Source of the DNA: Canna indica
Taxonomy: Eukaryota > Streptophyta > Magnoliopsida > Zingiberales > Cannaceae
Length of the DNA: 64,000 bases
NCBI GenBank assembly: GCA_034359265.1
Contig: CP136891.1
Coordinates: 90,025,001-90,089,000, forward strand
Reading direction: 5' to 3'
Under the pieces are notes generated by a model. The model saw only the letters and a list, made by a program, of their open reading frames with translations, was not told the origin of the DNA and made no database searches. Of the stretch, positions 44,189 through 56,800 are shown in pieces; position 1 is the first letter of the stretch; each line of letters begins with the position of its first letter. The position numbers were made by a program, and so were the translations under genes.

Positions 44189-45365
44189 CACAGGGCTCAA
44201 TTTGAGGATATGTTTTTCCGACTCAAATTGCCACCGTGCGGCGTTGAGAACCATGCACAATTCTCAACCAGCCTTTTCTCAATTACAAACAGAGGTTCGA
44301 GCAGCAAGATAACAAGAAAGCAAAGCTGAAGGGAAACCGTTTACTTGTATTATAAAGTACTTACAAGTACGGGCAAAAACCCTTCAAAATGTCTCCAACA
44401 AAGATGACTCGCCCACCAGCCCGGGGCTTGTGCTTCCTGCCAAAGACTCTCAATCTCGCTCACAAGGATGTACAAGAGGATGAGGTTACAACACACACAC
44501 ACTTGCACTCTCAAGACCAGCCAACCCTTTCACATACAACCCATAGCCCTTTTATAGGGTGAATCTCGAGTAGACCAAGCAATCTCAGCCCTTGGATGAA
44601 GGAACATCATGCTGGGGCAGTTAGAACTGCTAAGTTACTGCTGGGTCGGTTAGAACTGCTTGAGTTACTGCCGAGTAACTGCCGCAACTGCTGTTGGGTC
44701 CGGACTTGAGCTTGATCAGGGCTTGGGCTCGGCCAAGCCACCTGGTCGCTCACTGCAGCAAGCAGTTGAGCTGGGCGCTTGCAGCCCATGCAGCGCCCGC
44801 ACTTGCCGAGTGCAGCGCTCGCACATGCCGAGTGCAGCGCTCGCCCAGCGCGATGCGCACACCCGCGCTCTCCGCAATGTCCGTCATGAGCAGCCATGCA
44901 TCTGCTCCCGCCCGTGCCTTGGCGCGCACGGGAAAATCTCTCGCCACGGCTGGTGTTGCGCGCGCCCGCGCCCCGCCATGGTCCATGTTGCGCACTGCCC
45001 CGCGCCATTGCGCACGCGGGACTCCGCTGCTCCGCAACATCTAGAATTGCCCCGCCCGTGGCGGGACTTTTTCTCGCCACGCCCCGTCCCGGGCGGGCCA
45101 AGCCTTGCTCCGCACTTGGCGATGCCGAATCTGTCCTGCCTATGCCTTTGCGCACATAGACAGCTGTCCGCCGAGTCTTGCCCACGCCCGTGCGCACGCT
45201 GTTTGCCCATGCGCCGTGAGCAGTGCCCAAGTCAATGTGCACTTGAGCAACTTATGATCTGCAAAGCCACAAAACTTAATACAATACCTCTGAAATGGAA
45301 CGCCCATGGCCTGTCCGTGCCCGAGGTGCGACACTTAGGCCATCCATGAGCTTAGGGGTCTAACA
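44189..45365 (-). repeat. LTR N, 3' LTR of an intact element, 4 bp missing
   Basis: It starts CACAGGGCTC, so the first four terminal bases (TGTC) are lost to the junction. It ends GTCTAACA before the polypurine tract (45366-45378). By eye it differs from LTR O at about six positions. Confidence 0.9.
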
Positions 45366-48300
45366 AACCACCCCCACCAGTTGAAGCCGGCGTCCTCGTC
45401 GGAATAGAGCTCAAGTATTGCTGGATTTTGTCTTCATACTGCCATAAGACACTGTCTTTCTCCCAACTTGCTTCACTGGTTGGCAGACCCTTCCATTGGA
45501 CTAAGTACTCAGTCCTCCGGTTCATCTTGCTGTAGCCCAAGACCCGGTGCTCGAGTACCTTGTCAACCTCTTTGTCCAACTCCTTAGTGACATTGAGGGG
45601 TGCGCGTTTGACCTTGTTACGCTCACTGTTAGCTGCATCTTCATGGAAAGGCTTCAAGTAGCTAACATGGAATGTAGGATGAATCTTCATCCGCTCGGGT
45701 AGTGCCAAACGGTAGGCGACAGCTCCTACTCGTTTCACTACCTCGAATGGACCATCATAGCGTTGGATCAGTCCCTTGTGCCATCGCTTACTGGTTACCT
45801 TCTTCCAAATCTGTGGAGTAAGTTTCAGCATCACTTTGTCTCCAACTTGGAATTCAAGCGGCCTCCTTCCTTGGTCAGCATACTTCTTCATACGCCGAAC
45901 CGCTTTAGCAAGACTGTCCCTTGCTTCTTCAATCATCTCCTGCTTGCTTATGGCATATCTATAGGCAGCAGGACATGGGCCTTCATTTTTCTGCAGAGCT
46001 ACCTCACTGGGAGTGAGCGGCTGATAGCCTAAGGCCAATTCAAAGGGGCTGTAGCTGGTTGCTGAGGACCGGTGCAGATTGTAGCAAAACTGCGCCGAGT
46101 CTAAGAGTTCCAGCCAATTTCTTTGACTTGCTGTGCAGTAATGTCGCAAGTACTCTTCAAGCAATTGATTGATTCTTTCCATCTGCCCATCAGTTTGGGG
46201 ATGATTGGCAGTGGAAAACTTGAGTTCGGTACCCAGCAGCTTGAAAAGATGCACCCAGAAGCGACCAGTGAAACGACCATCTCTGTCGCTCACAATATCG
46301 GTGGGTAAGCCGAAAAACTTCACTACATGCTTGAAGAAATCTTCCGCAGCTCGCTCTGCAGTGCCAGCTTTTGCAAAGGGGCTGAAGATGGCGTATTTGG
46401 AGAACCTGTCCACCACCACCATCACAGCATCGAATCCCTTCACTTCTGGAAATCCGGTGATGAAGTCCATGGACAGGGACATCCATGGCTTCGTGGGGGT
46501 CGGCAGGGGTTGCAGCAGCCCCGCCTGGGCGCGCCGTTCGACCTTGTCCATTTGACAAGTCAGGCAGGTCCGAACGTAGAGCTCAACGTCCGCCTCCATC
46601 TTTGGCCAGTAATAGGTGTGCGCCATCAACGCCATAGTGCATTCAACTCCCAGATGACCAGCCCACTGCGCATCATGGCACTCGCGCAGCAGTCGGGTTC
46701 GCAGCCCTCCTCCGTTGGGCACATAAACCCGGATTCCTCTTGCATATAACAGTTCATCTTGCAGAAAGTATCTGCGAACTTCACCGTCCCGAACTTGCTG
46801 CACCAGCTTCTGGTAAGTTGGGTCGAGTGCAGTCTGGGTCTTCAAGTCCTCCATGAAATCAGACTCGAAGCTTGTCACAGCCGCCACCAAGTCGACTGCC
46901 TTCCGACTAAGAGCATCAGCGACCTCGTTGTGTCGCCCAGGCCTATGCTCCCAGTGGAAGTCATATTCTGCCAAGTATTCTTGCCACCGAGCCTGCCTTG
47001 GAGTCAGCTTCTTCTGGGTTTGAAAGAAAGTGTTTGCCACATTATCTGTTTTCACCAAGAAGGTAGTGCCCAGGAGATAGACTCTCCACATTCGAAGGCA
47101 GTGCAGCACCGCCAACATCTCTCGCTCATGCGCTGAATAGCGCTGTTCTGCAGGCTTGAGTTTCCAACTCTCGAATGCAACTGGGTGCCCGTCTTGAACA
47201 AGCACTCCACCGACAGCTCTGTCGGATGCATCGGTGTGCACCTCGAAGGTCTTGTTGAAGTCTGGGAGCTTCAACACAGGTTCTGAAGTTATCTGTGTCT
47301 TCAACCTTTCAAAGGCCTCTTGGCAAGCAGGATTCCATTCCCATGAATGATCCTTCCGCAACAAATCAGTGAGAGGGGCTACTCCCTGCGAGTACCCTTT
47401 GATGAACTTTCGGTAATAATTGGACAAGCCCAGGAAGCTTCTGAGCTCTCCGACATTGCTTGGAACAGGCCAATCTCTGATGGCTTCCACTTTTCTTGGA
47501 TCCATTCTAACCTTCCCGTATCCCACCACGTGACCAAGGAACTTGATCTCCGGAGTACAAAACACACACTTGTCCCTCTTTACATAGAGTTGATGCTCCC
47601 TTAGACGTCTAAACACTGCGTCTAGGTGCATCAAATGTTCATCCAAAGACCGACTATAGACTACAATGTCATCTAAGTACACCACAACATAACAATCCAG
47701 CATATCATAGAAGACATTGTTCATAAGATTACAAAAAGTAGCCGGGGCATTTGTAAGTCCAAACGGCATCACAAGAAACTCAAATGCACCATATCTAGTC
47801 ACCATAGTGGTCTTTTGCTCGTCACCAGCGGCTATGCGCACCTGCCAATATCCAGATCGCAGGTCGAGCTTTGTAAAGAAGACTGCTCCGCTCAGCCTGT
47901 CGAACAGGTCTGCTATCAACGGGATAGGGTACTTGTTCTTCACAGTGACCTTGTTCAGCCCTCGATAGTCCACGCACAAACGCAGTGAACCATCCTGCTT
48001 CTGCTGGAATAGAACTGGGGCTCCGAAAGGGGCCTTTGAGGGCTGGATCTTTCCAGATTCAAGCAAGTCATGGAGCTGGCTGCGCAACTCCATCAGTTCT
48101 TTGGGCGACATCCGGTAAGGGGCTTTGGCAGGGGGCACCGTTCCCGGATAAAGCTCTATTTTGTGGTCCACTGCCCTGTGCGGGGGCAGTCCCGGCGGCA
48201 ACGCGTCGGGCATGACATCTACATATTCGCCCAGCAATTTTTGCACCGAGTCAGGAACTTGAGCAGCAGGTTCATCTCCTTGTTCCAGCTCGTAGATGGC

Positions 48301-49797
48301 TGCCAAGAAAGTAGGATGGCCCTTCTTCCATCCTTTGGCCAATTGCATGGCCGTCAGCTTCTCGTCATGGCTTCCTTTCAAAGACCTGCCATGAAATCCT
48401 TTTATAAAACAAGGATTGTTAGCATCAGATACAAAAATCCCAGCCAAATGGGGTACAACAATTGCACTGTTCTTTACAAAGAAGTTATTGCCAAGGATCA
48501 TATCAAAATCATCTAAAGGTATGATCATGATATCTAGCAGCCCAGTCCATCCTCCAATCTGGACTTCAGCGTTCTTGGACACTCCAAGAATGGGTCTGCT
48601 TTCCGAGTTCACCGCCTTGATCAAGGTGGTGAGAGGTTGCATCTTCAAGTTGACAGATTGCACCATTCGATCGGACAGGAACGTATGTGTGGCGCCAGTG
48701 TCCACCATTGCAGTGATGTCCTTCTGGTTCAGGGACACCTTCACATAAGTGAGGCCTCCATCTGCCTCATGCTTCGGTTTGGAACTGAGGGTGCCAAGGA
48801 GTTGAAGAGGAGCCACCTGTGGACTTCCTTCAGGTTCCGAGTCCTCCGATCGATTCACCAAGGCCGTCAGCCGTTCACGCTTGGGGCAGTCCCTTGCGCG
48901 ATGAGGACCAGTGCAGATAAAGCACCCCGAGTTAGACTTCGGGTCCTTCTTGCTAGTCTCCGCCTCTTTGGCCCTTCGATTCCCTGGTTTAGGGAGGTTT
49001 CTACCGCCCTTGCCCGACTGCTTGTTGGGCGGTGGAAACTTGGCTTTGGCCTGCATCCTTGGACGAGCAGGACCATGATCACCCCAGCCGGTGTTCAGCT
49101 CCACCAGTGCGTCCGCACGGGCCATCGCCGACTGAAGGTCCTTCACACCTTGGCGACGCAATTCAAGTTGCGCCCAAGGCTGCAGTCCTCTCATAAAATT
49201 GAAAAGCTGATCTGCATCCGACATTTCAGTAATATCAAGTAAAAGAGAACTGAAATGTTTTACATACTCTCGAATAGAACCAGTATGGCGAAGCCGACAC
49301 AGTGCCTCCCGAGCCATCCAGGAGGTGTTGCATGGAAGGAATTGTTCCCGCAACTCCTTCTTCAAATCGTCCCAGCTTTCAATTGTTGAACGACCACCGG
49401 TTACAGCTTCGCGTTCCCGAGTTCTCCACCACAGCTTGGCATCACCGGCCAAGTGCATGGTGACAAAGGCGACTTGATCGCACTTGGGGACATGGGCAGT
49501 AGCAAAGTATTGTTCAACGTCCCACAGGAAGTTCTCCAGCTCTTTAGAACTTTGGGTGCCGTTGAAGGGTTGTGGTTCCAGCACCTTCAATCTGGACTTG
49601 GAGGCTTCAGCGCGTTCAGCGCGCTCGGTACTGGTAACAGCTTGCTGGACCACCGCAAGTTGCATGCGCAGATTCGCCACATCTGCCACGATCAGGTTGA
49701 GCATTTCGAACACAGTACCATCCGAGTCCTCCGGGGCATTGCCGAGCAATGCCTCGACAGCAGAGACGCGTTCCCTCAGAGCGTCCATCCGCAGCAT
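45352..49797 (-). CDS. gag-pol: Gag-Pol polyprotein of a chromodomain Ty3/Gypsy element (1,481 aa), open
   Basis: It has the same length and domain order as 20710-25155: Gag, zinc knuckle (292-304), protease DTGA (366), reverse transcriptase YLDD (707-710), RNase H, integrase with HHCC and the D1111/D1171/E1207 triad, GPF and chromodomain. Differences from the sister copy are scattered substitutions. They include [14 protein letters not shown] in Gag, GHLGVECT for GHPGVERT near the integrase zinc finger, and DGQMERIN for DGQTERIN beside the catalytic E, which is kept. The zinc-finger-region changes could lower activity. Start and stop are as in other copies, with the TAA inside the 3' LTR. 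Confidence 0.97.
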   Translation of the reverse strand: MLRMDALRERVSAVEALLGNAPEDSDGTVFEMLNLIVADVANLRMQLAVVQQAVTSTERAERAEASKSRLKVLEPQPFNGTQSSKELENFLWDVEQYFATAHVPKCDQVAFVTMHLAGDAKLWWRTREREAVTGGRSTIESWDDLKKELREQFLPCNTSWMAREALCRLRHTGSIREYVKHFSSLLLDITEMSDADQLFNFMRGLQPWAQLELRRQGVKDLQSAMARADALVELNTGWGDHGPARPRMQAKAKFPPPNKQSGKGGRNLPKPGNRRAKEAETSKKDPKSNSGCFICTGPHRARDCPKRERLTALVNRSEDSEPEGSPQVAPLQLLGTLSSKPKHEADGGLTYVKVSLNQKDITAMVDTGATHTFLSDRMVQSVNLKMQPLTTLIKAVNSESRPILGVSKNAEVQIGGWTGLLDIMIIPLDDFDMILGNNFFVKNSAIVVPHLAGIFVSDANNPCFIKGFHGRSLKGSHDEKLTAMQLAKGWKKGHPTFLAAIYELEQGDEPAAQVPDSVQKLLGEYVDVMPDALPPGLPPHRAVDHKIELYPGTVPPAKAPYRMSPKELMELRSQLHDLLESGKIQPSKAPFGAPVLFQQKQDGSLRLCVDYRGLNKVTVKNKYPIPLIADLFDRLSGAVFFTKLDLRSGYWQVRIAAGDEQKTTMVTRYGAFEFLVMPFGLTNAPATFCNLMNNVFYDMLDCYVVVYLDDIVVYSRSLDEHLMHLDAVFRRLREHQLYVKRDKCVFCTPEIKFLGHVVGYGKVRMDPRKVEAIRDWPVPSNVGELRSFLGLSNYYRKFIKGYSQGVAPLTDLLRKDHSWEWNPACQEAFERLKTQITSEPVLKLPDFNKTFEVHTDASDRAVGGVLVQDGHPVAFESWKLKPAEQRYSAHEREMLAVLHCLRMWRVYLLGTTFLVKTDNVANTFFQTQKKLTPRQARWQEYLAEYDFHWEHRPGRHNEVADALSRKAVDLVAAVTSFESDFMEDLKTQTALDPTYQKLVQQVRDGEVRRYFLQDELLYARGIRVYVPNGGGLRTRLLRECHDAQWAGHLGVECTMALMAHTYYWPKMEADVELYVRTCLTCQMDKVERRAQAGLLQPLPTPTKPWMSLSMDFITGFPEVKGFDAVMVVVDRFSKYAIFSPFAKAGTAERAAEDFFKHVVKFFGLPTDIVSDRDGRFTGRFWVHLFKLLGTELKFSTANHPQTDGQMERINQLLEEYLRHYCTASQRNWLELLDSAQFCYNLHRSSATSYSPFELALGYQPLTPSEVALQKNEGPCPAAYRYAISKQEMIEEARDSLAKAVRRMKKYADQGRRPLEFQVGDKVMLKLTPQIWKKVTSKRWHKGLIQRYDGPFEVVKRVGAVAYRLALPERMKIHPTFHVSYLKPFHEDAANSERNKVKRAPLNVTKELDKEVDKVLEHRVLGYSKMNRRTEYLVQWKGLPTSEASWEKDSVLWQYEDKIQQYLSSIPTRTPASTGGGGLLDP

Positions 49798-49978
49798 CCA
49801 CGTTCAGGGGCTACTTCTGCAGAATTCACTTCTGGACAGAACCGAACAGGAGCAAAACAAGAACTTGTGCCCACCGCAAGTTCAAGAGCAGCTGGCCTCC
49901 GTCTTGTGACAGAATTCAACCGTCGAGTAGAGTCGATTGCCACCACCGTTGGTACGAACCTGGGGCTCTGATACCACT

Positions 49979-51158
49979 TGTCACAGGGCTCAATTTGAGG
50001 ATATGTTTTTCCGACTCAAATTGCCACCGTGCGGCGTTGAGAACCATGCACAATTCTCAACCAGCCTTTTCTCAATTACAAACAGAGGTTCGAGCAGCAA
50101 GATAACAAGAAAGCAAAGCTGAAGGGAAACCGTTTACTTGTATTATAAACTACTTACAAGTACGGGCAAAAACCCTTCAAAATGTCTCCAACAAAGATGA
50201 CTCGCCCACCAGCCCGGGGCTTGTGCTTCCTGCCAAAGACTCTCAATCTCGCTCACAAGGATGTACAAGAGGATGAGGTTACAACACACACACACTTGCA
50301 CTCTCAAGACCAGCCAACCCTTTCACATACAACCCATAGCCCTTTTATAGGGTGAATCTCGAGTAGACCAAGCAATCTCAGCCCTTGGATGAAGGAACAT
50401 CATGCTGGGGCAGTTAGAACTGCTAAGTTACTGCTGGGTCGGTTAGAACTGCTTGAGTTACTACCGAGTAACTGCCGCAATTGCTGTTGGGTCCGGACTT
50501 GAGCTTGATCAGGGCTTGGGCTCGGCCAAGCCACCTGGTCGCTCACTGCAGCAAGCAGTTGAGCTGGGCGCTTGCAGCCCATGCAGCGCCCGCACTTGCC
50601 GAGTGCAGCGCTCGCACATGCCGAGTGCAGCGCTCGCCCAGCGCGGTGCGCACACCCGCGCTCTCCGCAATGTCCGTCATGAGCAGCCATGCATCTGCTC
50701 CCGCCCGTGCCTTGGCGCGCACGGGAAAATCTCTCGCCACGGCTGGTGTTGCGCGCGCCCGCGCCCCGCCATGGTCCATGTTGCGCACTGCCCCGCGCCA
50801 TTGCGCACGCGGGACTCCGCTGCTCCGCAACATCTAGAATTGCCCCGCCCGTGGCGGGACTTTTTCTCGCCACGCCCCGTCCCGGGCGGGCCAAGCCTTG
50901 CTCCGCACTTGGCGATGCCGAATCTGTCCTGCCTATGCCTTTGCGCACATAGACAGCTGTCTGCCGAGTCTTGCCCACGCCCGTGCGCACGCTCTTTGCC
51001 CATGCGCCGTGAGCAGTGCCCAAGTCAATGTGCACTTGAGCAACTTATGATCTGCAAAGCCACAAAACTTAATACAATACCTCTGAAATGGAACGCCCAT
51101 GGCCTGTCCGTGCCCGAGGTGCGACACTTAGGCCATCCATGAGCTTAGGGGTCTAACA
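49979..51158 (-). repeat. LTR O, complete 5' LTR of the intact element
   Basis: It is 1,180 bp with intact termini. TATA box at 50343-50349 (minus). It is followed on the plus strand by AACCA, the edge of a polypurine tract, then filler. Confidence 0.92.
50343..50349 (-). promoter_or_regulatory. TATA box of LTR O
   Basis: TATAAAA on the minus strand, in the conserved LTR context. It would drive the intact gag-pol 45352-49797. Confidence 0.75.
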
Positions 51159-51190
51159 AACCAGCTCTCCGACATTGCTTTGATACCACT
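51159..51190. other. 32-bp remnant internal region between two LTRs
   Basis: It consists of AACC (edge of the polypurine tract), 18 bp of pol (AGCTCTCCGACATTGCTT, as at 47444-47461) and TGATACCACT (edge of the primer-binding site plus spacer). It is what is left of an element whose whole coding region is gone, or a filler made of these patches. Confidence 0.8.
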
Positions 51191-52348
51191 TATCACAGGG
51201 CTCAATTTGAGGATATGTTTTTCCGACTCAAATTGCCACCGTGCGGCGTTGAGAACCATGCACAATTCTCAACCAGCCTTTTCTCAATTACAAACAGAGG
51301 TTCGAGCAGCAAGATAACAAGAAAGCAAAGCTGAAGGGAAACCGTTTACTTGTATTATAAAGTACTTACAAGTACGGGCAAAAACCCTTCAAAATGTCTC
51401 CAACAAAGATGACTCGCCCACCAGCCCGGGGCTTGTGCTTCCTGCCAAAGACTCTCAATCTCGCTCACAAGGATGTACAAGAGGATGAGGTTACAACACA
51501 CACACACTTGCACTCTCAAGACCAGCCAACCCTTTCACATACAACCCATAGCCCTTTTATAGGGTGAATCTCGAGTAGACCAAGCAATCTCAGCCCTTGG
51601 ATGAAGGAACATCATGCTGGGGCAGTTAGAACTGCTAAGTTACTGCTGGGTCGGTTAGAACTGCTTGAGTTACTGCCGAGTAACTGCCGCAACTGCTGTT
51701 GGGTCCGGACTTGAGCTTGATCAGGGCTTGGGCTCGGCCAAGCCACCTGGTCGCTCACTGCAGCAAGCAGTTGAGCTGGGCGCTTGCAGCCCATGCAGCG
51801 CCCGCACTTGCCGAGTGCAGCGCTCGCCCAGTGCGGTGCGCACACCCACGCTCTCCGCAATGTCCGTCATGAGCAGCCATGCATCTGCTCCCGCCCGTGC
51901 CTTGGCGCGCACGGGAAAATCTCTCGCCACGGCTGGTGTTGCGCGCGCCCGCGCCCCGCCATGGTCCATGTTGCGCACTGCCCCGCGCCATTGCGCACGC
52001 GGGACTCCGCTGCTCCGCAACATCTAGAATTGCCCCGCCCGTGGCGGGACTTATTCTCGCCACGCCCCGTCCCGGGCGGGCCAAGCCTTGCTCCGCACTT
52101 GGCGATGCCGAATCTGTCTTGCCTATGCCTTTGCGCACATAGACAGCTGTCCGCCGAGTCTTGCCCATGCCCGTGCGCACGCTGTTTGCCCATGCGCCGT
52201 GAGCAGTGCCCAAGTCAATGTGCACTTGAGCAACTTATGATCTGCAAAGCCACAAAACTTAATACAATACCTCTGAAATGGAACGCCCATGGCCTGTCCG
52301 TGCCCGAGGTGCGACACTTAGGCCATCCATGAGCTTAGGGGTCTAACA
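51191..52348 (-). repeat. LTR P, complete with one terminal mutation
   Basis: It is 1,158 bp. It starts TATCACAGGG where other copies have TGTCACAGGG, so the terminal dinucleotide is altered. It ends GTCTAACA before a polypurine tract. It lacks one of the two tandem TGCCGAGTGCAGCGCTCGC units found in LTRs N and O. Confidence 0.9.
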
Positions 52349-53617
52349 AACCACCCCCACCAGTTGAAGCCGGCGTCCTCGTCGGAATAGAGCTCAAGTA
52401 TTGCTGGATTTTGTCTTCATACTGCCATAAGACACTGTCTTTCTCCCAACTTGCTTCACTGGTTGGCAGACCCTTCCATTGGACTAAGTACTCAGTCCTC
52501 CGGTTCATCTTGCTGTAGCCCAAGACCCGGTGCTCGAGTACCTTGTCAACCTCTTTGTCCAACTCCTTAGTGACATTGAGGGGTGCGCGTTTGACCTTGT
52601 TACGCTCACTGTTAGCTGCATCTTCATGGAAAGGCTTCAAGTAGCTAACATGGAATGTAGGATGAATCTTCATCCGCTCGGGTAGTGCCAAACGGTAGGC
52701 GACAGCTCCTACTCGTTTCACTACCTCGAATGGACCATCATAGCGTTGGATCAGTCCCTTGTGCCATCGCTTACTGGTTACCTTCTTCCAAATCTGTGGA
52801 GTAAGTTTCAGCATCACTTTGTCTCCAACTTGGAATTCAAGCGGCCTCCTTCCTTGGTCAGCATACTTCTTCATACGCCGAACCGCTTTAGCAAGACTGT
52901 CCCTTGCTTCTTCAATCATCTCCTGCTTGCTTATGGCATATCTATAGGCAGCAGGACATGGGCCTTCATTTTTCTGCAGAGCTACCTCACTGGGAGTGAG
53001 CGGCTGATAGCCTAAGGCCAATTCAAAGGGGCTGTAGCTGGTTGCTGAGGACCGGTGCAGATTGTAGCAAAACTGCGCCGAGTCTAAGAGTTCCAGCCAA
53101 TTTCTTTGACTTGCTGTGCAGTAATGTCGCAAGTACTCTTCAAGCAATTGATTGATTCTTTCCATCTGCCCATCAGTTTGGGGATGATTGGCAGTGGAAA
53201 ACTTGAGTTCGGTACCCAGCAGCTTGAAAAGATGCACCCAGAAACGACCATCTCTGTCGCTCACAATATCGGTGGGTAAGCCGAACAACTTCACTACATG
53301 CTTGAAGAAATCTTCCGCAGCTCGCTCTGCAGTGCCAGCTTTTGCAAAGGGGCTGAAGATGGCGTATTTAGAAAACCTGTCCACCACCACCATCACAGCA
53401 TCGAATCCCTTCACTTCTGGAAATCCGGTGATGAAGTCCATGGACAGGGACATCCATGGCTTCGTGGGGGTCGGCAGGGGTTGCAGCAGCCCCGCCTGGG
53501 CGCGCCGTTCGACCTTGTCCATTTGACAAGTCAGGCAGGTCCGAACGTAGAGCTCAACGTCCACCTCCATTTTTGGCCAGTAATAGGTGCGCGCCATCAA
53601 CGCCATAGTGCGTTCAA
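52335..53617 (-). pseudogene. pol: pol 3' fragment: integrase to chromodomain
   Basis: On the minus strand it begins in the integrase zinc-finger region ([17 protein letters not shown]) and is open to the normal stop, with GPF and chromodomain present. Everything upstream is cut off at 53617. A 12-bp in-frame deletion near 53240 removes TGRF after the second catalytic aspartate, reducing the D-to-E spacing from 35 to 31 residues. That should inactivate the integrase. Confidence 0.92.
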
Positions 53618-53726
53618 ACTTACATGGTCACCAGAAGTACGAACAGCTTGCTGGCCTCCGGTTCATCTTGCATGGTTCTCAACGCCGCACGGTTGGTGCC
53701 ATATCCTAAATGCGCACCCGCACTGC
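53618..53726. other. Long filler DNA at a minus-to-plus polarity switch
   Basis: About 107 bp are built partly of recognisable patches: AACAGCTTGCTGG (gag, antisense), CTCCGGTTCATCTTGC (as at about 52498-52513) and GCATGGTTCTCAACGCCGCA (LTR). Short unplaced runs lie between them. Plus-strand leader sequence starts at CCCCAGGTTCGTACC; LTR and primer-binding site are absent. Confidence 0.75.
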
Positions 53727-53893
53727 CCCAGGTTCGTACCAACGGTGGTGGCAATCGACTCTACTCGACGGTTGAATTCTGTCACAAGACGGAGGCCAGC
53801 GGATCTTGAACTTGCGGTGGGCACAAGTTCTTGTTTAGCTCCTGTTCGGTTCTGTCCAGAAGTGAATTCTGCAGAAGTAGCCCCTGAACGTGG

Positions 53894-56800
53894 ATGCTGC
53901 GGATGGACGCTCTGAGGGAACGCGTCTCTGCTGTCGAGGCATTGCTCGGCAATGCCTCGGAGGACTCGGATGGTACTGTGTTCGAAATGCTCAACCTGAT
54001 CGTGGCAGATGTGGCGAATCTGCGCATGCAACTTGCGGTGGTCCAGCAAGCTGTTACCAGTACCGAGCGTGCTGAACGCGCTGAAGCCTCCAAGTCCAGA
54101 TTGAAGGTGCCGGAACCACAACCCTTCAACGGCACCCGAAGTTCTAAAGAGCTGGAGAACTTCCTGTGGGACGTTGAACAATACTTTGCTACTGCCCATG
54201 TCCCCAAGTGCGATCAAGTCGCCTTTGTCACCATGCACTTGGCCGGTGATGCCAAGCTGTGGTGGAGAACTCGGGAACGCGAAGCTGTAACCGGTGGTCG
54301 TTCAACCATTGAAAGCTGGGACGATTTGAAGAAGGAGTTGCGGGAACAATTCCTTCCATGCAACACCTCCTGGATGGCTCGGGAGGCACTGTGCCGGCTT
54401 CGCCATACTGGTTCTATTCGAGAGTATGAAAAACATTTCAGTTCTCTTTTACTTGATATTACTGAAATGTCGGATGCAGATCAGCTTTTCAATTTTATGA
54501 GAGGACTGCAGCCTTGGGCGCAACTTGAATTGCGTCGCCAAGGTGTGAAGGACCTTCAGTCGGCGATGGCCCGTGCGGACGCACTGGTGGAGCTGAACAC
54601 CGGCTGGGGTGATCATGGTCCTGCTCGTCCAAGGATGCAGGCCAAAGCCAAGTTTCCACCGCCCAACAAGCAGTCGGGCAAGGGCGGTAGAAACCTCCCT
54701 AAACCAGGGAATCGAAGGGCCAAAGAGGCGGAGACTAGCAAGAAGGACCCGAAGTCTAACTCGGGGTGCTTTATCTGCACTGGTCCTCATCGCGCAAGGG
54801 ACTGCCCCAAGCGTGAACGGCTGACGGCCTTGGTGAATCGATCGGAGGACTCGGAACCTGAAGGAAGTCCACAGGTGGCTCCTCTTCAACTCCTTGGCGC
54901 CCTCAGTTCCAAACCGAAGCATGAGGCAGATGGAGGCCTCACTTATGTGAAGGTGTCCCTGAACCAGAAGGACATCACTGCAATGGTGGACACTGGCGCC
55001 ACACATACGTTCCTGTCCGATCGAATGGTGCAATCTGTCAACTTGAAGATGCAACCTCTCACCACCTTGATCAAGGCGGTGAACTCGGAAAGCAGACCCA
55101 TTCTTGGAGTGTCCAAGAATGCTGAAGTCCAGATTGGAGGATGGACTGGGCTGCTAGATATCATGATCATACCTTTAGATGATTTTGATATGATCCTTGG
55201 CAATAACTTCTTTGTAAAGAACAGTGCAATTGTTGTACCCCATTTGGCTGGGATTTTTGTATCTGATGCTAACAATCCTTGTTTTATAAAAGGATTTCAT
55301 GGCAGGTCTTTGAAAGGAAGCCATGACGAGAAGCTGACGGCCATGCAATTGGCCAAAGGATGGAAGAAGGGCCATCCTACTTTCTTGGCAGCCATCTACG
55401 AGCTGGAACAAGGAGATGAACCTGCTGCTCAAGTTCCTGACTCGGTGCAAAAATTGCTGGGCGAATATGTAGATGTCATGCCCGACGCGTTGCCGCCGGG
55501 ACTGCCCCCGCACAGGGCAGTGGACCACAAAATAGAGCTTTATCCGGGAACGGTGCCCCCTGCCAAAGCCCCTTACCGGATGTCGCCCAAAGAACTGATG
55601 GAGTTGCGCAGCCAGCTCCATGACTTGCTTGAATCTGGAAAGATCCAGCCCTCAAAGGCCCCTTTCGGAGCCCCAGTTCTATTCCAGCAGAAGCAGGATG
55701 GTTCACTGCGTTTGTGCGTGGACTATCGAGGGCTGAACAAGGTCACTGTGAAGAACAAGTACCCTATCCCGTTGATAGCAGACCTGTTCGACAGGCTGAG
55801 CGGAGCAGCCTTCTTTACAAAGCTCGACCTGCGATCTGGATATTGGCAGGTGCGCATAGCCGCTGGTGACGAGCAAAAGACCACTATGGTGACTAGATAT
55901 GGTGCATTTGAGTTTCTTGTGATGCCGTTTGGACTTACAAATGCCCCGGCTACTTTTTGTAATCTTATGAACAATGTCTTCTATGATATGCTGGATTGTT
56001 ATGTTGTGGTGTACTTAGATGACATTGTAGTCTATAGTCGGTCTTTGGATGAACATTTGATGCACCTAGACGCAGTGTTTAGACGTCTAAGGGAGCATCA
56101 ACTCTATGTAAAGAGGGACAAGTGTGTGTTTTGTACTCCGGAGATCAAGTTCCTTGGTCACGTGGTGGGATACGGGAAGGTTAGAATGGATCCAAGAAAA
56201 GTGGAAGCCATCAGAGATTGGCCTGTTCCAAGCAATGTCGGAGAGCTCAGAAGCTTCCTGGGCTTGTCCAATTATTACCGAAAGTTCATCAAAGGGTACT
56301 CGCAGGGAGTAGCCCCTCTCACTGATTTGTTGCGGAAGGATCATTCATGGGAATGGAATCCTGCTTGCCAAGAGGCCTTTGAAAGGTTGAAGACACAGAT
56401 AACTTCAGAACCTGTGTTGAAGCTCCCAGACTTCAACAAGACCTTCGAGGTGCACACCGATGCATCCGACAGGGCTGTCGGTGGAGTGCTTGTTCAAGAC
56501 GGGCACCCAGTTGCATTCGAGAGTTGGAAACTCAAGCCTGCAGAACAGCGCTATTCAAAGCATGAGCGAGAGATGTTGGCGGTGCTGCACTGCCTTCGAA
56601 TGTGGAGAGTCTATCTCCTGGGCACTACCTTCTTGGTGAAAACAGATAATGTGGCAAACACTTTCTTTCAAACCCAGAAGAAGCTGACTCCAAGGCAGGC
56701 TCGGTGGCAAGAATACTTGGCAGAATATGACTTCCACTGGGAGCATAGGCCTGGGCGACACAACGAGGTCGCTGATGCTCTTAGTCGGAAGGCAGTCGAC

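Larger units (their letters stand above)
44189..51158 (-). mobile_element. Complete autonomous chromovirus element (6,970 bp)
   Basis: LTR O (49979-51158), primer-binding site (49965-49976), leader, open gag-pol (49797-45352), polypurine tract and LTR N follow in order on the minus strand. It is the most complete copy in the window. Both outer flanks are filler DNA, not host sequence with a target duplication. Confidence 0.93.
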
